27,118 nt of DNA from AM-2324 sp042091035 (GTDB taxonomy: Bacteria > Bacteroidota > Bacteroidia > Chitinophagales > Saprospiraceae). The notes below the pieces were generated by a model. That model ran no database searches. It was given only the letters and a program-made list of their open reading frames with translations, and was not told the DNA's origin. The stretch's first letter is position 1; every line of letters starts with the position of its first letter. The stretch is taken from assembly GCA_042091035.1 (NCBI GenBank), contig JBELIG010000019.1, forward strand, positions 1-27,118. Direction: 5' to 3'. Below are positions 1 through 8,214 of the stretch, piece by piece. A program made the position numbers and the translations under genes.

Positions 1-32
1 CAAAAACGTTCTACATAATTAATTATTTAAAC

Positions 33-1451
33 ATGAGAAAACATTTACACGCACTTTGTGCAATAGCCTCTGCTATTGTATTAAGTACTCCTTTGCAAGC
101 TCAAACTGAAAAGAAAGTTAATCATAGTGTTCAGATAAGAATATTATCTGCTGACTATAAGCTTAGCAATGCGACTTTAAACGCTCCAAGTAGTTTGTTT
201 GTGCCTAATGGAGTAGAGTTCTCCTATACGAATACGATCAATGATCGCTTTGCTTTTTCTTTACCATTTAAGTATCATAGAGCTAATATTTCTGAATCTC
301 AAAGCTCCAAATCCGTATATTCTGTTGATGCTCTAGCTAAGTACCTTTTTAGTAATACGGAAAGAAGTTTGACCCCCTATTTAATGGTAGGTGGCGGTCT
401 TGCCTATGAAGAAGAGGTTGGTACACATGTTCAGATTCCTGTTGGTTTCGGCTTGAACTATATGATTGGGTCTCATTCTATGCTTAGTTTGGAGTCACAA
501 TATCGATATTCAATGGTTGATTTAAGGAATAATGTTCAGATAGCTTTAGGTGTCTCCTTTTCAGTAGGAAAGGTAGTGTTAGAAGAGTTGGCATCTGATC
601 CTTTAGAATATACTCCTGAAGATGTCGTGGTTGAGGAAGAGGAGGTCAAGCCTGTTTTCGTAAACCAAAGGGAGCTTATAGAGGCTTCACTAATCGAAGA
701 GGAAAAGGAAACAATGCAAGAATCTGATTATTCAGAAATGATCGAAGATTCAGATAGCGATGGCGACGGTATAATGGATAGTAAGGATGCTTGTCCTGAT
801 CTATACGGTCCTCCAGAAAAAGATGGCTGCCCACTTTTAGATGCGGATAAAGATGGCATAGAAGATCCTGATGATGCCTGTCCAACGGTTGCTGGTCTGA
901 TTGCATTGGATGGCTGCCCTGATTCAGATGGCGATGGTGTTAAGGATAGTGAAGATCTATGCCCTGAAGTAGCAGGAACAATTGATGGTTGTCCAGAAGC
1001 GGATGATGATATGGATGGTATACCTAATAGTGCAGATATGTGTCCAAATACGCCAGGAGATCTTGCGCATTCCGGTTGTCCTGAAATGGAAAAGGAGGAA
1101 AAAAACATGCTAAAACTAGCTGCAGAAAATATTCAATTTGAGTTTGGTAAAGCCCATTTGAAGGCTATATCCTACGAAACCTTGGACAAGATTGTTGATC
1201 TTCTAAAAAAGTACCCAGAGTTTGAATTAGAGATCGTTGGACACACTGATGATGTAGGTCGTAAGCAAAGTAATTTGGAGTTATCTTTAGACAGAGCAAC
1301 CTCTTGTAAAGATTACTTGATCTCGAGAAAAATCGATGCAATGCGCATAAAAGTTTTGGCAGAAGGGGAGTTGAAGCCTTTGGATTCAAACCAAACCGAA
1401 ACTGGACGTGAATTAAATAGACGTGTTGAGTTTATTGTTATCGGCCAATAG
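33..1451 (+). CDS. OmpA-family outer membrane protein with TSP3 calcium repeats
   Basis: 472-residue envelope protein expected to tie the outer membrane to peptidoglycan. Residues 1-24 are a Sec signal peptide ending LQAQ. Residues about 30-185 look like an eight-strand-type outer membrane beta-barrel (alternating aromatic strands, VGGGLAYEEE). A strongly acidic linker follows (about 190-235), then Asp-rich thrombospondin type 3 repeats (about 238-350, repeated DxDxDGxxD...CP units such as DSDGDGIMDSKDACPD) that should bind Ca2+. The C-terminal OmpA domain (about 365-472) has GHTD at 403-406, LSxxRA and GRELNRRVEF, the usual peptidoglycan-binding signature. The gene stands alone and ends in a strong shared terminator. 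Its promoter lies outside the window or in the first 32 bases. Architecture is certain; the specific partner is unknown. Confidence 0.93.
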   Translation: MRKHLHALCAIASAIVLSTPLQAQTEKKVNHSVQIRILSADYKLSNATLNAPSSLFVPNGVEFSYTNTINDRFAFSLPFKYHRANISESQSSKSVYSVDALAKYLFSNTERSLTPYLMVGGGLAYEEEVGTHVQIPVGFGLNYMIGSHSMLSLESQYRYSMVDLRNNVQIALGVSFSVGKVVLEELASDPLEYTPEDVVVEEEEVKPVFVNQRELIEASLIEEEKETMQESDYSEMIEDSDSDGDGIMDSKDACPDLYGPPEKDGCPLLDADKDGIEDPDDACPTVAGLIALDGCPDSDGDGVKDSEDLCPEVAGTIDGCPEADDDMDGIPNSADMCPNTPGDLAHSGCPEMEKEEKNMLKLAAENIQFEFGKAHLKAISYETLDKIVDLLKKYPEFELEIVGHTDDVGRKQSNLELSLDRATSCKDYLISRKIDAMRIKVLAEGELKPLDSNQTETGRELNRRVEFIVIGQ

Positions 1452-1453
1452 AT

Positions 1454-1490
1454 AAAAAAACAGACCTGATTATTTCAGGTCTGTTTTTTT
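1454..1490. terminator. Bidirectional intrinsic terminator between ompA-like gene and selO
   Basis: Perfect 9-bp stem CAGACCTGA / TCAGGTCTG with a 5-base loop, flanked by seven A on the left and seven T on the right, so it works as a Rho-independent terminator on both strands. It starts two bases after the ompA-like stop, and the T tract runs into the selO stop codon (TAA on the minus strand). Confidence 0.92.
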
Positions 1491-3057
1491 AAGAACTACA
1501 AGACAACATAGAACAACCAATCTTGTTCCTTGCCCATTCCGGTCTTTTTTTATACCAATGCTCGTATTGAGGGGCCTCAGCATATGGGTCTTTAAGCATA
1601 GTAGCTAATTCCTTTAATAGGCTGAGATCTTCTTTTTCTGCTTTATCAATAGCCAATTGAGCCATATAATTCCTTAATACATATTTAGGATTACTTGCTC
1701 GCATAATTGCCGCTCTTTGGATTTGGTCCTTATCCATTACTTTAAGCCTATTGATGTAAAGCTCAAACCATTCCAACCAGTTGTTTTTTACCGCCCCATC
1801 TATTTCTTCTGGTTTGTAAAAGGCTTTTTCAATAATATTAAGAGCCTGTGTTTGTGTTGTTTCTTCATTTACTTGAATCAGTTCTCTGAAAAAGATGGTC
1901 ATATCTGTTTCGGAGAGATGCAAGGTTTCTATCAACTTTGATAAAATCTTTTTGTCAGAATCGTGGGAGCCTTCAAATCCAAGTTTTGATTGCATCATAT
2001 CAAAGAAGCGAACTTGGAAGTTTGTACGGTATTCTTCCAGAATAGCTTCAATTTGTTCTTTGTCTTCAATCAATGGGTGAAAAGCACTGGCTAATTGCGC
2101 AAGGTTCCAAAGGCCCACTGAAGCTTGTTGACCAAATCGATACCTTCGATTTTGAGCATCTGTGGTATTTGGTGTCCAACCATAATCAAAGCCCTCTAGC
2201 CAACCATATGGGCCATAATCAATAGTTAGCCCAAGAATAGACATATTGTCTGTATTCATTACTCCATGGACGAATCCCACTCTTTGCCAGTGGATTATTA
2301 AGTCCAATGTTCGATCGCTGATTGTTCTAAATAGTGCTATGTAAGCTTCTTTTGATGGTTCTCCAAGTTCTGGGAAAAATTGATTTAGTGTATAGTCAAC
2401 AAGCGTTTTTAAGTTCTCCTTGTCGTTTCTTGCTAGAAGAAGCTGATAGTTGCCAAACCTTAAGAAGCTCTCGGCCACTCTACAGACAATGGCTCCAGGT
2501 TCTTCAGCAGGATTACCATCGTAAAGCATATCTCGGACCACTTTTTCACCTGTAGAAACTAAGGACAAGGCCCTGGTAGTTGGTATTCCAAGGTTGTGCA
2601 TAGCCTCACTGCATAGGAATTCTCGAATGGAAGACCTAAGAACAGCCAGACCATCAGCTGACCTAGAATAGGGGGTAGGCCCTGCACCTTTAAGCTGTAA
2701 GACCCATTGTTTTTTATTATTTGATAACTCTGCAATATTTATAGCTCTTCCATCTCCCAGTTGTCCTGCCCAATGACCAAATTGGTGTCCTCCATAGCAA
2801 TGCGCATAGGGTTTAAAGCCTTCTATTGTTTTGTTGCCAGACAAGATACTTTTAAGCTCATCTGCAGTGTTGGGTTCTAAAAGAACACCTGTAAGCGCAG
2901 CGACCTCTTCACTCCATGCAATAAGTTGGGGTGCTTTGACAGGACTGGGTTCAACAAAGGAAAAGCAGGCTCCCCAGACTTGTCTCTGATAGTTTTCCTC
3001 TACAGAGTCTGCAGGTAGTGCTTTTGTAAAAGTATCGTTAAGATTAAATTGGATCAT
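1489..3057 (-). CDS. selO: Protein adenylyltransferase SelO (YdiU/UPF0061 family)
   Basis: 522-residue member of the SelO pseudokinase-fold family, which transfers AMP from ATP to Ser/Thr/Tyr of proteins and in E. coli links to oxidative-stress responses. Visible signatures: YGGHQFGHWAGQLGDGRA, the LRSSIREFLCSEAMHNLGIP block, HGVMNTDNMS and the DYGPYG metal-binding loop. The C-terminus ends SCSS with Cys520 at the antepenultimate position, where eukaryotic SELENOO carries selenocysteine and E. coli YdiU has Cys476. The activation-loop cysteine that pairs with it in E. coli (within GFICN) appears replaced (GWTPN); Cys515 is the nearest alternative. Last gene of purK-purE-selO, 17 bp after purE. 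Longer than the E. coli protein (478). Cytoplasmic. Confidence 0.95.
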   Translation of the reverse strand: MIQFNLNDTFTKALPADSVEENYQRQVWGACFSFVEPSPVKAPQLIAWSEEVAALTGVLLEPNTADELKSILSGNKTIEGFKPYAHCYGGHQFGHWAGQLGDGRAINIAELSNNKKQWVLQLKGAGPTPYSRSADGLAVLRSSIREFLCSEAMHNLGIPTTRALSLVSTGEKVVRDMLYDGNPAEEPGAIVCRVAESFLRFGNYQLLLARNDKENLKTLVDYTLNQFFPELGEPSKEAYIALFRTISDRTLDLIIHWQRVGFVHGVMNTDNMSILGLTIDYGPYGWLEGFDYGWTPNTTDAQNRRYRFGQQASVGLWNLAQLASAFHPLIEDKEQIEAILEEYRTNFQVRFFDMMQSKLGFEGSHDSDKKILSKLIETLHLSETDMTIFFRELIQVNEETTQTQALNIIEKAFYKPEEIDGAVKNNWLEWFELYINRLKVMDKDQIQRAAIMRASNPKYVLRNYMAQLAIDKAEKEDLSLLKELATMLKDPYAEAPQYEHWYKKRPEWARNKIGCSMLSCSS

Positions 3058-3074
3058 TTTAAATACTTAGGATC

Positions 3075-3587
3075 TTATTTTTTATAATTCTTATATCCGT
3101 CCTCTTCAAGTCTGTTGTATTTGTCTTCTACAGCTTGTCTAAGATTTTCCTTGTATTGTACTATACGTTCCAATACATCCTGATCAGAAGATCCAACAAT
3201 CTGTGCTGCAAGAATACCTGCATTCTTTGCTCCATTCAAAGCAACGGTAGCTACTGGTACACCTCCTGGCATTTGCAAAATGGATAATATACTATCCCAG
3301 CCATCGATACTATTGGAGGATTTTATAGGAACACCTACGATTGGTAGGGGACTTATAGCCGCAACCATTCCAGGAAGATGGGCTGCGCCGCCTGCACCTG
3401 CTACTATTGCTTTTATACCTCTTTGGTGGGCCTTTTTAGCAAAGTCCATCATGCGTTCTGGTGTTCTGTGTGCCGAAATGATAGTCAGCTCAAAACCGAT
3501 GTTTAATTCTTCAAGTACCTCAGCTGCTTGACGCATAACTGGTAAGTCTGAATCTGATCCCATGATAATACTAACTACCTTTTTCAT
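3075..3587 (-). CDS. purE: N5-carboxyaminoimidazole ribonucleotide mutase PurE (class I)
   Basis: 170-residue cytoplasmic enzyme of de novo purine synthesis. It converts N5-CAIR, the PurK product, to 4-carboxy-AIR. Hallmarks are MGSDSDLPVM at the N-terminus, SAHRTPE around residue 40 (the catalytic His loop) and GAGGAAHLPGMVAA. The length is normal for class I PurE, and the adjacent purK supports the two-enzyme route rather than a class II AIR carboxylase. It starts 6 bp after the purK stop and is followed 17 bp later by selO, so all three are likely co-transcribed. Confidence 0.97.
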   Translation of the reverse strand: MKKVVSIIMGSDSDLPVMRQAAEVLEELNIGFELTIISAHRTPERMMDFAKKAHQRGIKAIVAGAGGAAHLPGMVAAISPLPIVGVPIKSSNSIDGWDSILSILQMPGGVPVATVALNGAKNAGILAAQIVGSSDQDVLERIVQYKENLRQAVEDKYNRLEEDGYKNYKK

Positions 3588-3593
3588 TGTTTC

Positions 3594-4751
3594 TTATTTT
3601 GATTCTACACGAATAGAGTCTTTAACAAATTTGGCTTTTTGTTTCGCCATTTCTCGATCTTGGTCGGTGATCGTAATATGTCCCATTTTACGGAAAGGTT
3701 TTGTTTGAACCTTGCCATAAAGATGCGGGTATACATTTGATTCACTTATGCAGGTGTCAAAGCCTGGGTATATCGCCTCGCCAGTATGTCCGTCTGCACC
3801 AAGAAGATTAACCATAACTGCTGGGCTCAGTTGAACAATATCACTCAAGGGCATATTTAAAATACCTCGTATGTGTTGTTCGAATTGAGAGCTTGAACAG
3901 CTTTCTATAGTATGGTGGCCACTATTGTGTGGTCTTGGAGCTACTTCATTAATTAATATTTCTCCAGACTTAGTCAGGAAAAGCTCTACAGCAAGCAAGC
4001 CACAAATATCTAGTTTGTTGACAAGTTCAATGGCTAGGTTCTTACATTTTTCTTCAAGGAGCACATCAACCTCTGCAGGTGCAAGTAAAAATTCTACAAG
4101 GTTAGCTGTAGGATGAAATTCCATTTCTACAATTGGAAAGGTGTTAACCTCGCCTTTTGAATTTCGAACAGCAATTACAGCCAATTCCTTTTCGATATCA
4201 ACCAAATCTTCAACAACAGATGGGCAGTCCATCATGTTTTTAAGTTTGGCTGCACTATTAACTACAAACACACCTTTTCCATCATATCCGGCTGTCCTTG
4301 ACTTTTGAACGAAAGGAATAGTGATCTCACCTGAATCGACTGCCTTTTGGATGGCCACTTTCGATTCAAATAATGTATATGAAGAGGTAGGTAATTGATG
4401 CTCAGCATAAAAATTTTTCTGCAAGCCTTTATCCTTAATAATGCGCAGTGCAGAAGGCCTTGGATGTACAACCTTACCTTCTTTTTCTAAGACTTCTAAT
4501 GCATCAACATTAACATGTTCGATTTCAATGGTTATTACATCCATTGTCCTCCCAAAATTAAGCACATCTTCATAATTGTTGTAATCGCCTTCTACAAATG
4601 CAGTTGCATTGCGTCCTGAGGGAAAAGAAGTGGATTTATCAAGAATGTGCGTATTGATGCTCCATTCGTTGGTTTCTTTACAAAGCATTTTGCCTAATTG
4701 GCCACCACCGAGGATGCCAAGCTTGAAATTTTTGTCTAAAAACTGCGTCAT
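3594..4751 (-). CDS. purK: 5-(carboxyamino)imidazole ribonucleotide synthase PurK
   Basis: 385-residue ATP-grasp enzyme that makes N5-CAIR from AIR, bicarbonate and ATP in purine biosynthesis. The N-terminal PreATP-grasp motif LGILGGGQLGKML (about 12-24) is followed by the ATP-grasp domain with VQKSRTAGYDGKGV, ELAVIAVR and the metal-binding stretch LINEVAPRPHNSGHHTIE. Length and motifs match the family. It is the first gene of the minus-strand operon, divergent from dihydroorotase across a 153-bp spacer; a TACCTTTG box sits about 26 bases upstream of its start. Confidence 0.96.
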   Translation of the reverse strand: MTQFLDKNFKLGILGGGQLGKMLCKETNEWSINTHILDKSTSFPSGRNATAFVEGDYNNYEDVLNFGRTMDVITIEIEHVNVDALEVLEKEGKVVHPRPSALRIIKDKGLQKNFYAEHQLPTSSYTLFESKVAIQKAVDSGEITIPFVQKSRTAGYDGKGVFVVNSAAKLKNMMDCPSVVEDLVDIEKELAVIAVRNSKGEVNTFPIVEMEFHPTANLVEFLLAPAEVDVLLEEKCKNLAIELVNKLDICGLLAVELFLTKSGEILINEVAPRPHNSGHHTIESCSSSQFEQHIRGILNMPLSDIVQLSPAVMVNLLGADGHTGEAIYPGFDTCISESNVYPHLYGKVQTKPFRKMGHITITDQDREMAKQKAKFVKDSIRVESK

Positions 4752-4776
4752 TATATAGATTTGTTTTAATCTCTCT

Positions 4777-4784
4777 CAAAGGTA
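4777..4784 (-). promoter_or_regulatory. Candidate Bacteroidota -7 box for purK-purE-selO
   Basis: The minus strand reads TACCTTTG, an exact match to the Bacteroidota SigA-type -7 consensus TAnnTTTG. It would give a leader of roughly 20 bases before the purK ATG. No clear TTG -33 box is seen at the usual spacing upstream; that region is a T-rich run. Confidence 0.45.
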
Positions 4785-4839
4785 TCTCCTTAAGGGGAAT
4801 AAAAAAAAGTGATTAATACTCTTTTTTTTCGATTGTCTG

Positions 4840-4869
4840 TTGTGGTCTTAAAAAATTCTTATAAATTTA
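4840..4869 (+). promoter_or_regulatory. Candidate promoter for dihydroorotase
   Basis: TTG at 4840-4842 and TAAATTTA at 4862-4869 (one mismatch to TAnnTTTG) are separated by 19 bases, the spacing expected for Bacteroidota -33/-7 promoters. Predicted leader about 30 bases. The purK promoter box lies back-to-back about 60 bases away. Confidence 0.45.
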
Positions 4870-4904
4870 TCAGATAACATTACAACAACGCTTAAAGCAA
4901 AATA

Positions 4905-6242
4905 ATGCAGAGAATATTAATTAAAAATGGGACAATCATAAACAGAGGTTGGCAAAAATCTGGAGATGTACTGATTGAAAATGGGCGTATCGCCAGAATT
5001 GATGCGGTTATTGATGCGGTTGCAGATGTAGAAATAGATGCCACAGGAAAGTGGGTTATCCCAGGTATAATTGATGATCAGGTGCATTTTAGGGAGCCAG
5101 GGCTAACTCATAAAGCTGAGTTGTTGACAGAGTCGCGGGCAGCAGTAGCAGGAGGTGTTACCACTTACATGGAGATGCCAAATACAAAGCCAGCTGCACT
5201 TACTCAAGAATTACTTCAAGAGAAATATGATCGTGCAAGTCAGGTTTCAATGGCTAATTACTCTTTTTTCATGGGTGCTTCAAATGATAATATTGAGGAG
5301 GTTCTGAAGACAGATACTAGCACTGTATGTGGGATCAAAGTATTTATGGGTTCTTCTACTGGAAATATGCTTGTTGATAATGAGAAAACCTTGGAACATA
5401 TTTTTAAAAATGCTCCAATGCTTGTTGCTACCCATTGTGAAGATGAGGCTACAATACGAGCAAATTTTGAATTGGCTAAGGCAAAATATGGTGACGCTAT
5501 TCCGATAGAACAGCATCCGATTATACGAAATGTGGAAGGCTGTTACTTGTCCAGTTCCCTTGCTATAGATCTTGCAAAAAAGTTTGATACTAGATTACAC
5601 ATATTGCATATCTCTACGAAGGATGAATTGGATTTGTTTACTAATCAAATACCTTTGAAAGATAAAAGAATTACTTCAGAGGTCTGTGTGCATCATTTGT
5701 ATTTTAATGCAGATGATTATGAACAATATGGCACTGGGATTAAATGTAATCCTGCGGTAAAAGCTGCCGAACACCAGAAAGCCCTTTTTGAAGCCTTGTT
5801 AGATGATCGCCTTGATATTATTGCAACGGATCATGCGCCTCATACTTGGGAAGAGAAACAAAATTTATACACTTCAGCGCCTTCGGGAGTGCCATTGGTA
5901 CAGCATAGCCTGAATGTGATGCTAGAATTTTATCAGGCAGGTATGATAAGCCCTGAGCGAATAGTAGAAAAGATGTGCCATGCACCTGCGATCTGTTTTA
6001 ATGTGAAAGAACGAGGATTTTTAGATGAAGGTTATTGGGCTGATATAGCAATTGTAGATCCAGGTAATGAATGGGAAGTTTCAAAAGAAAATATTGAATA
6101 TAAATGCAAATGGTCACCATTTGAGGGTAGGATTTTCCGCGGAAAAGTAACGGAAACTATCGTAAGTGGTGTGTTAGCATATAAAAATGGACAGTTTCTT
6201 GTAGATAATGCAGGAAAAAGAGTTTTATTCGACCGAACTTAA
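4905..6242 (+). CDS. pyrC: Dihydroorotase (amidohydrolase superfamily)
   Basis: 445-residue zinc amidohydrolase that closes N-carbamoyl-aspartate to dihydroorotate in de novo pyrimidine synthesis. Metal and substrate motifs: DDQVHFREPG (His61, Arg63), GIKVFMGSS with Lys145 as the probable carboxylated bridging lysine, THCEDE, HILHIST, EVCVHHLYF and ATDHAPHTWEEK (catalytic Asp). The C-terminus returns to the small beta-sandwich domain (DIAIVDPGNEWEV). Allantoinase and dihydropyrimidinase are close relatives, but HFREPGLTHKAE and the Bacteroidota form of the sequence favour dihydroorotase. Divergent from purK, so purine and pyrimidine genes share one control region. Confidence 0.92.
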   Translation: MQRILIKNGTIINRGWQKSGDVLIENGRIARIDAVIDAVADVEIDATGKWVIPGIIDDQVHFREPGLTHKAELLTESRAAVAGGVTTYMEMPNTKPAALTQELLQEKYDRASQVSMANYSFFMGASNDNIEEVLKTDTSTVCGIKVFMGSSTGNMLVDNEKTLEHIFKNAPMLVATHCEDEATIRANFELAKAKYGDAIPIEQHPIIRNVEGCYLSSSLAIDLAKKFDTRLHILHISTKDELDLFTNQIPLKDKRITSEVCVHHLYFNADDYEQYGTGIKCNPAVKAAEHQKALFEALLDDRLDIIATDHAPHTWEEKQNLYTSAPSGVPLVQHSLNVMLEFYQAGMISPERIVEKMCHAPAICFNVKERGFLDEGYWADIAIVDPGNEWEVSKENIEYKCKWSPFEGRIFRGKVTETIVSGVLAYKNGQFLVDNAGKRVLFDRT

Positions 6243-6261
6243 CTAATTATACCAACCAAAT

Positions 6262-6269
6262 TATTTTTG
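6262..6269 (+). promoter_or_regulatory. Candidate -7 box upstream of the T9SS type B protein
   Basis: TATTTTTG matches the TAnnTTTG consensus exactly and lies 50 bases before the preferred start at 6319. No convincing -33 TTG is seen; the upstream DNA is the end of the dihydroorotase gene. Weak on its own in AT-rich sequence. Confidence 0.3.
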
Positions 6270-6318
6270 TTATTTATTACTTGTGCACTTGTTGCGCAGA
6301 AAATTGCTGTGTTTGTAT

Positions 6319-8169
6319 ATGAGAAAAATAATTTGCATCCTAGGGTTTTTGTGTCCTGTTCTTTTTGCTGAGGCTCAATTTTGTACCGGAAATGTAGGAG
6401 AGGATATCTTCCTAGATGGGGATTTTGGTTCTGGTGCCTCAAATATACTTTCTGTTGATCCAGGGATAGCACCAGGTTTTGTTTATAATCCAATAACTCC
6501 GCTTTATGATGGAGAATACATTATCACAAATAATATTGGTTTGTGGCAAAATTCATGGGATTGGCTTCCTATACAAGAAACTAGTTCGGATCCTGATGGA
6601 TATATGATGGTTGTTAATGCTAGCTTTGAGCCTGGATTATTTTACAGTCAATTAATAGATGGTTTATGTCCAAATACATTATATGAATTTACTGCAGAAA
6701 TTATAAATGTTATTCCTCCCGGATCTAATGCTCTTAAACCCAATGTCTCGTTTCTATTGGATGGGGTAGAGGTTATTAATACAGGAAGTATTCCGGAGGA
6801 TGCTCAATGGCACACTTACGGATTTACTTTTACCACCGAACCTGATCAGACTTCCTTAACACTCTCATTGAGCAACAATGCACCCGGTGGGATAGGAAAT
6901 GATCTTGCTATAGACAATATTTCATTCAGAGCTTGCGGTCCTGAGGCCTTTATACTTCCAGAAGAAGTGGAGTATTTATGTTTAGATGGTACACCCTTAG
7001 ATCTAGAAGTTACTATAATTGGAGATCAATATTCTAACCCTACTTTTCAATGGCAGCAAAGTTATGATGAGGGTTTGACATGGGAGGATATTGTTGGATC
7101 AACAGATTTATCTTATACGCACAATGATTTTAGCAGTGGATATTATTATTACCGTTTTTTGGTTTCAAATAATGAAGAAAATCTATCTAATGACAAATGC
7201 CGGGTAAATTCAAATTCTAAACTTATCCAAATATTGCCTGAAGAATATGAGTTAACTGATAGTATTTGTGAAGGTGTAAGTTTTCTAGTCGGAGATACGT
7301 TTTATACTGAAACAGGCACCTATCTTGATACCTTGGTCTCCTTTTATGGATGTGATAGTATTCTAACACTCAATTTGAGTGTGGTTGAAGATCCAGGCAT
7401 CATCCTTGAGATTTCTAAACAGGATCCAAGTTGTTCTTACAGTTTTGATGGATTTATACAATTGGACGCAGCCTTGAATGCTTCAGAACCATATTCCGTC
7501 TTTGTTAATTCAGAACAACTAGAGGAACCTTGGCAAGTCAATTTATTACAGGAGGGGACTTTTACTATTGAAATATTAGATAATAATGGTTGCTTTGCCA
7601 CAGAGCAAGTAGAAATAAACAGGCCAGACTCTTTTTATGTGGACCTTGGACTTGATTTTGAAGTGGATCTTGGTGATCAGGTAGATGTTTTGACCAACTC
7701 AAATTATGATCTTAGTAATTATACTTGGACACCAGAATCTTTAATAGATTGTCAAGTTGATTGTGATAATGAGCAGGTTTTGTTTACCTCCAATACACTA
7801 TTAATACTAGAGGCAAGCAATGAGTTTGGATGTATTGCTTTAGATTCAGTATTTGTATCAGTAGATACTTCAAGAAAGGTCTTTTTTCCCAATATAATAT
7901 CTGCTAATAATGATGGTATCAATGACTCCTTTACGGTCTACGGTTCGGTACCCAATGTACAAATAGTTCGTTCAATGCAAATTTTTGATAGATGGGGTGC
8001 CTTGGTTTTTAATGAATCCAACCTCCCTGTGAATGATGAAACAGCTGGTTGGAATCCTTCTCGTTCTAGTAATGACTATGAAGTTGGTGTGTTTGTATTT
8101 GTTGCAGAGCTCGAGTTTCTGGATGGTGCAATCCGCCAATATTCAGGAACCTTCACCTTGAATAAATAG
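6319..8169 (+). CDS. Secreted adhesin-like protein with gliding motility-associated (T9SS type B) C-terminal domain
   Basis: About 616 residues. I start at 6319 rather than the in-frame ATG at 6283, because MRKIICILGFLCPVLFAEAQ is then a clean Sec signal peptide; the longer start adds 12 residues in front of it. The N-terminal about 195 residues form a beta-sandwich ending LAIDNISFRACG, resembling carbohydrate-binding/jelly-roll modules of Bacteroidota surface proteins. Ig/PKD-like segments follow, including SICEGVSF...YGCDSILTLNLSV. The last about 85 residues (FFPNIISANNDGINDSFTVY, IFDRWGALVF, YEVGVFVFVAEL) are the type B sorting domain that directs export by the type IX secretion system. 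No enzymatic motif is visible, so a surface adhesion or matrix role is inference. Confidence 0.85.
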   Translation: MRKIICILGFLCPVLFAEAQFCTGNVGEDIFLDGDFGSGASNILSVDPGIAPGFVYNPITPLYDGEYIITNNIGLWQNSWDWLPIQETSSDPDGYMMVVNASFEPGLFYSQLIDGLCPNTLYEFTAEIINVIPPGSNALKPNVSFLLDGVEVINTGSIPEDAQWHTYGFTFTTEPDQTSLTLSLSNNAPGGIGNDLAIDNISFRACGPEAFILPEEVEYLCLDGTPLDLEVTIIGDQYSNPTFQWQQSYDEGLTWEDIVGSTDLSYTHNDFSSGYYYYRFLVSNNEENLSNDKCRVNSNSKLIQILPEEYELTDSICEGVSFLVGDTFYTETGTYLDTLVSFYGCDSILTLNLSVVEDPGIILEISKQDPSCSYSFDGFIQLDAALNASEPYSVFVNSEQLEEPWQVNLLQEGTFTIEILDNNGCFATEQVEINRPDSFYVDLGLDFEVDLGDQVDVLTNSNYDLSNYTWTPESLIDCQVDCDNEQVLFTSNTLLILEASNEFGCIALDSVFVSVDTSRKVFFPNIISANNDGINDSFTVYGSVPNVQIVRSMQIFDRWGALVFNESNLPVNDETAGWNPSRSSNDYEVGVFVFVAELEFLDGAIRQYSGTFTLNK

Positions 8170-8214
8170 AATTGATTTAATACATGCTTTTAGAAACAAT
8201 GAAATATATTAATT

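Noticed and set aside
676..1108. Minus-strand open frames of 76 and 126 codons inside the OmpA/TSP3 gene
   Set aside because: They mirror the repetitive Asp-rich, Cys-Pro repeat coding sequence, giving low-complexity Ser/Gly/Gln translations without domains.
6283..6318. Upstream ATG extending the T9SS type B protein by 12 residues
   Set aside because: It would place a charged segment ahead of an otherwise standard signal peptide; the start at 6319 is better.
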